In this document: one piece after another, positions 4,041 to 6,595 of the stretch
Position numbering within the stretch: position 1 is the first letter of the stretch
Layout of the letters: each line of letters opens with the position of its first letter
Notes under the pieces: generated by a model
The model's database searches: none
The model's input: only the letters and a program-made list of their open reading frames with translations
Told to the model about the DNA's origin: nothing
Translations under genes and position numbers: made by a program
From: Syntrophobacterales bacterium
Lineage (GTDB): Bacteria > Desulfobacterota > Desulfobaccia > Desulfobaccales > 0-14-0-80-60-11
Direction of reading: 5' to 3'
Length of the DNA stretch: 6,595 nt
NCBI GenBank assembly: GCA_020052215.1
Contig: JAGVPN010000341.1
Coordinates: 1 to 6,595, forward strand

Positions 4041-6307
4041 GGGGACTTGGTAATCGAGTTTGCCCAGTCACCCAGATTGAAAGATTTCCAGTTAAACACC
4101 GACAAGATATTGGAGAAATCATCGGTCCACAGCGCTTCCCCGGGCCGGACCGGCACGGTGTGCCAGCGCTGATCCCGGGCCAGGCCCCTGAGGTCCGCCT
4201 GGGTGCGAGCCATCACCACCCAGGAGGAAGCCAGCCGCTTTTTCTCCAGTTCCTCTTCGCCCTGCTTCAGGTCGGCTCTGCTCAATGAGACCAACCCTGC
4301 ATCCCGGGCCAGGTTCCCCAGCACCGGCTTCAAGTCCAGGTAGCGATTGCTGATGTGAAAGACCATAATCCCGCCTGGCTTGAGCTTGGCGAGATACAGA
4401 CTGATGGCCTCCCGGGTAACCAAGTGAAGGGGGATGGCATCGGAACTGAAAGCATCCAATATTATCATATCATAGCATGAATCGGGCGCGTCTTTCAGGG
4501 AAAGGCGGGCGTCCCCCAGGATGACCTGAACCTTTGCCGGGCAGTCCGACAGAAAAGTGAAATATCGGGGGTCCCGGGCGATTTTTTCTATGTCGGGATC
4601 AATTTCGTAAAAGGTAAAATGCTGTCCTGCCTGGCCGTAACAGGCGATGGTGCCGGTGCCCAGGCCGACGACTGCCAGTTCCTGCTTGGCCCGGGGGCCT
4701 GAAAAAACTTCAAAGACCTGCCCCAGAGGCCCCCCGCGGTGATAATACGTCAGGGGCTCCCGCCGTTCCGCCGGGTCCAGACTCTGAGCCCCGTGGATCG
4801 TAGAGCCATGGATCAGGATGCGGTAGTGCCCGGCGGCATCTTCCGTCACCTTCGAAACTCCAAAAAAGTTGCGTTCCCTGAGCAGCACCCGCTCAGGTTG
4901 GACGATGAACCACATCCCGGCGAGAATCAAAACCCCCAGCCCCAGCCCCAGACGCCAGGGTCGGAAGCGGAAACTGTAACAGATCGCCCCGGCTGTACAG
5001 GCAGTGATCAGGAGAGCTAGGAGCTTGAGATGGTCCGGCAACGCCTGGAACACCTGGCCCAGGAGAACCAGGAGCACTGCCAGGATCAGGGGCAGGAGGA
5101 GGTCCCACCGCCGCGGGTGGGACTGCTGATCCGCCGGGCCGAGACTGGGCCGGAGGAGGCAGGCGACCACAATAATCAGGGGATACTCAATCACTGAGCT
5201 GAAGAGGGTTGGGGCCAGCAAGGCGTTGAATATGCCCCCCAACACTCCTCCCACCGAGATCCAGAGATAAAACTCCGTAAGATAATCCGCCGGGGGCCGG
5301 GAATGCATCAATTCCCCGTGACAGACCATGGCGATGATAAAGAAGGCCAGCAGATGATAAGGCAGGACCTGCCAGATCGTCGCCTTGATCTGGATGAAAA
5401 AGAGAACGGCCAGGGGAATGAGGACAAAGGGCTCCAGAAACACCATGATCCGGTGGGATATAAGGGGCTTGCGGGCGAACACCAAAACAAAGGTGAGCAG
5501 ATAGATAATCAGGGGAATGATCCACAAGAGCGGCACCGAAGCAATGTCGGTGGACAGAAAGGTGGTCACTCCCAGGAGCAGGCTGGAAGGGGCAAAGGCC
5601 AACAGGACCCACCAAACCCGCTGGCTGAGGGTCAAGGGGTTGGCGGCAGGATGGGCGTTTCCTTTCCCGGTGGCCGCGGCCGGGACGTCAAGGCTGATCG
5701 CCGCCCCGGTCTGGCCGGTAGCTCGCCATACCATCACCCCGCATAGTGAAAGCAGGGCGATCAAAACGAGGTAGCCGCCGGCCCAGGCCCAGGATTGGTG
5801 ATGCAGGCGCAAGTAAGGTTCGATGATGGTCGGATAGGCCACCAGGGCCAGCAGACTGCCCAGATTGGAGGCGCCGTAGAGAAAATAGGGGTCGTGGGCG
5901 AAGGCGTGGCTGGTTTGGGCAAACCACTTCTGGAGCAGCGGGGCAGTGGTGGCAACCACGAAAAAGGGCAATCCCACCGAGAGTAATAACAGCAACAGCA
6001 GCCAGACGACGGGGTTGGCATCGGTGGGCGGCGTCCAGCCATGAAAAATTTCGATGGGCAGGGTAAACAGGATCAAGAGCAGCAGGCCCAAGTGGAAGGC
6101 GGCCTGCCGGCGCACTCCCAGCCATTTAGGCGCCAGGTGGGCATAGAGATATCCGGCCAGCAGCGCCCCTTGATAAAACACCATACAGGTGTTCCACACC
6201 GCCGGGCTGCCTCCCAGCAAGGGGAGGGCCATCTTGCCGAACATGGGTTCGACCATGAAAAGCAAGGCGGCGCTCAGGAACATGGCCAGGGAGAACAGGA
6301 TCAGCAA
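4037..6307 (-). CDS. Fused MFS-like/spermidine synthase-like membrane protein, 756 aa
   Basis: Residues 1 to about 470 form a membrane region with a dozen or more hydrophobic segments, including the family N-terminal signature FGKMALPLLGGSPAVWNTCM (23-42). The C-terminal part (about 480-745) is a spermidine-synthase-like Rossmann domain. It has VVGLGTGTIACYG (546-558), acidic strand end YEIDP (567-571), LGDAR (597-601), ILDAFSSDAIPLHLVTREA (616-634), and WTDDFSN (727-733). This is the widespread 'fused MFS/spermidine synthase' architecture. Its substrate is not established, and aminopropyl transfer should not be assumed. No ATG lies at the start of the first membrane segment. The chosen TTG (6305-6307) has GAGGA 9 nt upstream, while the first in-frame ATG (6281-6283) would cut into the segment. 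It is followed after 57 nt by ccsA and hemA, so it is probably operonic with them. Confidence 0.85.
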   Translation of the reverse strand: MLILFSLAMFLSAALLFMVEPMFGKMALPLLGGSPAVWNTCMVFYQGALLAGYLYAHLAPKWLGVRRQAAFHLGLLLLILFTLPIEIFHGWTPPTDANPVVWLLLLLLLSVGLPFFVVATTAPLLQKWFAQTSHAFAHDPYFLYGASNLGSLLALVAYPTIIEPYLRLHHQSWAWAGGYLVLIALLSLCGVMVWRATGQTGAAISLDVPAAATGKGNAHPAANPLTLSQRVWWVLLAFAPSSLLLGVTTFLSTDIASVPLLWIIPLIIYLLTFVLVFARKPLISHRIMVFLEPFVLIPLAVLFFIQIKATIWQVLPYHLLAFFIIAMVCHGELMHSRPPADYLTEFYLWISVGGVLGGIFNALLAPTLFSSVIEYPLIIVVACLLRPSLGPADQQSHPRRWDLLLPLILAVLLVLLGQVFQALPDHLKLLALLITACTAGAICYSFRFRPWRLGLGLGVLILAGMWFIVQPERVLLRERNFFGVSKVTEDAAGHYRILIHGSTIHGAQSLDPAERREPLTYYHRGGPLGQVFEVFSGPRAKQELAVVGLGTGTIACYGQAGQHFTFYEIDPDIEKIARDPRYFTFLSDCPAKVQVILGDARLSLKDAPDSCYDMIILDAFSSDAIPLHLVTREAISLYLAKLKPGGIMVFHISNRYLDLKPVLGNLARDAGLVSLSRADLKQGEEELEKKRLASSWVVMARTQADLRGLARDQRWHTVPVRPGEALWTDDFSNILSVFNWKSFNLGDWANSITKSP

Positions 6308-6316
6308 GAGGATGCG

Positions 6317-6321
6317 TCCTC
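6317..6321 (-). promoter_or_regulatory. Ribosome binding site GAGGA supporting the TTG start
   Basis: GAGGA (tcctc on the plus strand) lies 9 nt upstream of the TTG at 6305-6307. An in-frame TGA immediately upstream (6320-6322) rules out longer starts in this frame. Confidence 0.4.
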
Positions 6322-6361
6322 AGTGCTCAACGTATTGATCTTAACCAGGGGGGATGACTTA

Positions 6362-6389
6362 GTAGAGGATTTCATAAGTACGCTAACGT
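6362..6389 (+). repeat. Left outer inverted repeat
   Basis: The core TTCATAAGTACGCTAACGT (6371-6389) matches the reverse complement of 6568-6586 at 17 of 19 positions. Matching continues more weakly out to 6362. It contains a nested TACG...CGTA partial palindrome reaching 6393. Confidence 0.65.
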
Positions 6390-6400
6390 CGTATATCGCT

Positions 6401-6449
6401 CCCCTCACCCTACCCCCTCTCCCCCCGAAGCGGGGGGAGAGGGGGTAGG
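6401..6449. repeat. REP-like C-rich repeat with a perfect 19-bp hairpin
   Basis: Bases 6409-6427 and 6431-6449 pair perfectly over 19 bp with an AAG loop; the stem is mostly C/G with CTCT/AGAG interruptions. The flanking CCCCTCACCCT (6401-6411) is the unpaired-arm style sequence found with GTGAGGG-type palindromic repeats in many bacterial genomes. As RNA or single-stranded DNA this would be an extremely stable structure. Confidence 0.75.
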
Positions 6450-6503
6450 TCAGGTCGTCGGGTTTTTTGTGATGGCAAAGCATCAAATCGGTCCCCTCTT
6501 TTC

Positions 6504-6542
6504 CCCTCTCCCCCAATGGGGGAGAGGGTCAGGGTGAGGGGG
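6504..6542. repeat. Second REP-like repeat, inverted, with an 11-bp hairpin
   Basis: CCCTCTCCCCC (6504-6514) and GGGGGAGAGGG (6518-6528) form a perfect 11-bp stem with an AAT loop. It is followed by TCAGGGTGAGGGGG (6529-6542). The segment 6518-6542 is the inverted, near-identical counterpart of 6401-6426, differing by a few bases and a one-base length change. Confidence 0.75.
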
Positions 6543-6567
6543 AAGTGATCTTCACGGAGTAAGAAAT

Positions 6568-6595
6568 ACGTTACCGTATTTATGAACCACTGTAC
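6568..6595 (-). repeat. Right outer inverted repeat, running to the window edge
   Basis: Read on the minus strand, it starts GTACAGTGG and continues TTCATAAATACGGTAACGT, mirroring 6362-6389. A nested 7-bp palindrome AAATACG-TTAC-CGTATTT (6564-6581) overlaps its inner end. Confidence 0.65.

Larger units (their letters stand above)
6362..6595. mobile_element. MITE-like element: outer inverted repeats enclosing a pair of palindromic REP-like repeats
   Basis: The outer arms 6362-6389 and 6568-6595 are inverted copies (22 of 28 positions; the inner 19 nt match at 17). Inside lie two inverted copies of a C-rich repeat (6401-6426 and 6518-6542), each joined to a hairpin. The roughly 70-nt centre has a TTTTTT run. 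No open frame of a transposase is present, so it would need a transposase or RAYT-type enzyme in trans. The right arm ends exactly at the window edge and may extend, so target duplications cannot be judged. It lies 54 nt from the start codon of the first gene and could influence its expression. Confidence 0.6.

Noticed and set aside
6409..6468. The 19-bp hairpin as an intrinsic terminator on the plus strand
   Set aside because: The T-run lies about 14 nt past the stem and no plus-strand gene is upstream. The REP-like explanation fits better.
6301..6516. A 71-codon minus-strand ORF through the palindromic element
   Set aside because: Most of it is translated C/G-rich repeat. Only the last 24 codons are of interest, and these are discussed as a possible leader.

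Overview
The window reads as part of a GC-rich Gram-negative chromosome. A member of the Desulfobacterota (former Deltaproteobacteria) would fit best. That is a judgement from protein style and gene neighbourhood (a CcsA/HemX-type membrane protein directly before hemA, and a fused MFS/spermidine-synthase-like protein), not from a marker gene. All supported genes are on the minus strand, so transcription runs from right to left.

Right edge (about 6362-6595): a non-coding element of at least 234 bp built as nested inverted repeats. The outer arms (6362-6389 and 6568-6595) match at 22 of 28 positions. Inside them lie two inverted copies of a C-rich palindromic repeat, each forming a strong hairpin. 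It looks like a MITE or a paired REP/BIME-type element, and it sits directly upstream of the first gene.

Housekeeping block (1854-6307): a 756-residue membrane protein with a C-terminal spermidine-synthase-like methyltransferase fold, then after 57 nt a 277-residue CcsA/HemX-family protein, then hemA (glutamyl-tRNA reductase), which overlaps the previous gene by 4 nt (ATGA). The last two join 5-aminolevulinate/heme supply to a membrane protein of the heme-handling superfamily. The role of the first gene is unknown.

AT-rich insert (about 300-1850): a two-gene operon with its own candidate promoter (1727-1755). It encodes a DUF3800 protein (RNase H-like motifs) and, overlapping by 4 nt, a 164-residue protein resembling the Barnase-EndoU-ColicinE5/D-RelE (BECR) RNase-type families. 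An AT-rich hairpin (375-401) may end the transcript. A sample line inside the insert is 38% GC against 78% in hemA, so this pair is probably a horizontally acquired accessory module. It is the best candidate here for an undescribed toxin-like or defence-like system.

Left edge (1-246): the first 40 codons of a gene of unknown function with the start of a Cys-x-x-Cys motif, preceded by a well-formed sigma70-type promoter. No tRNA, rRNA or CRISPR array was seen.
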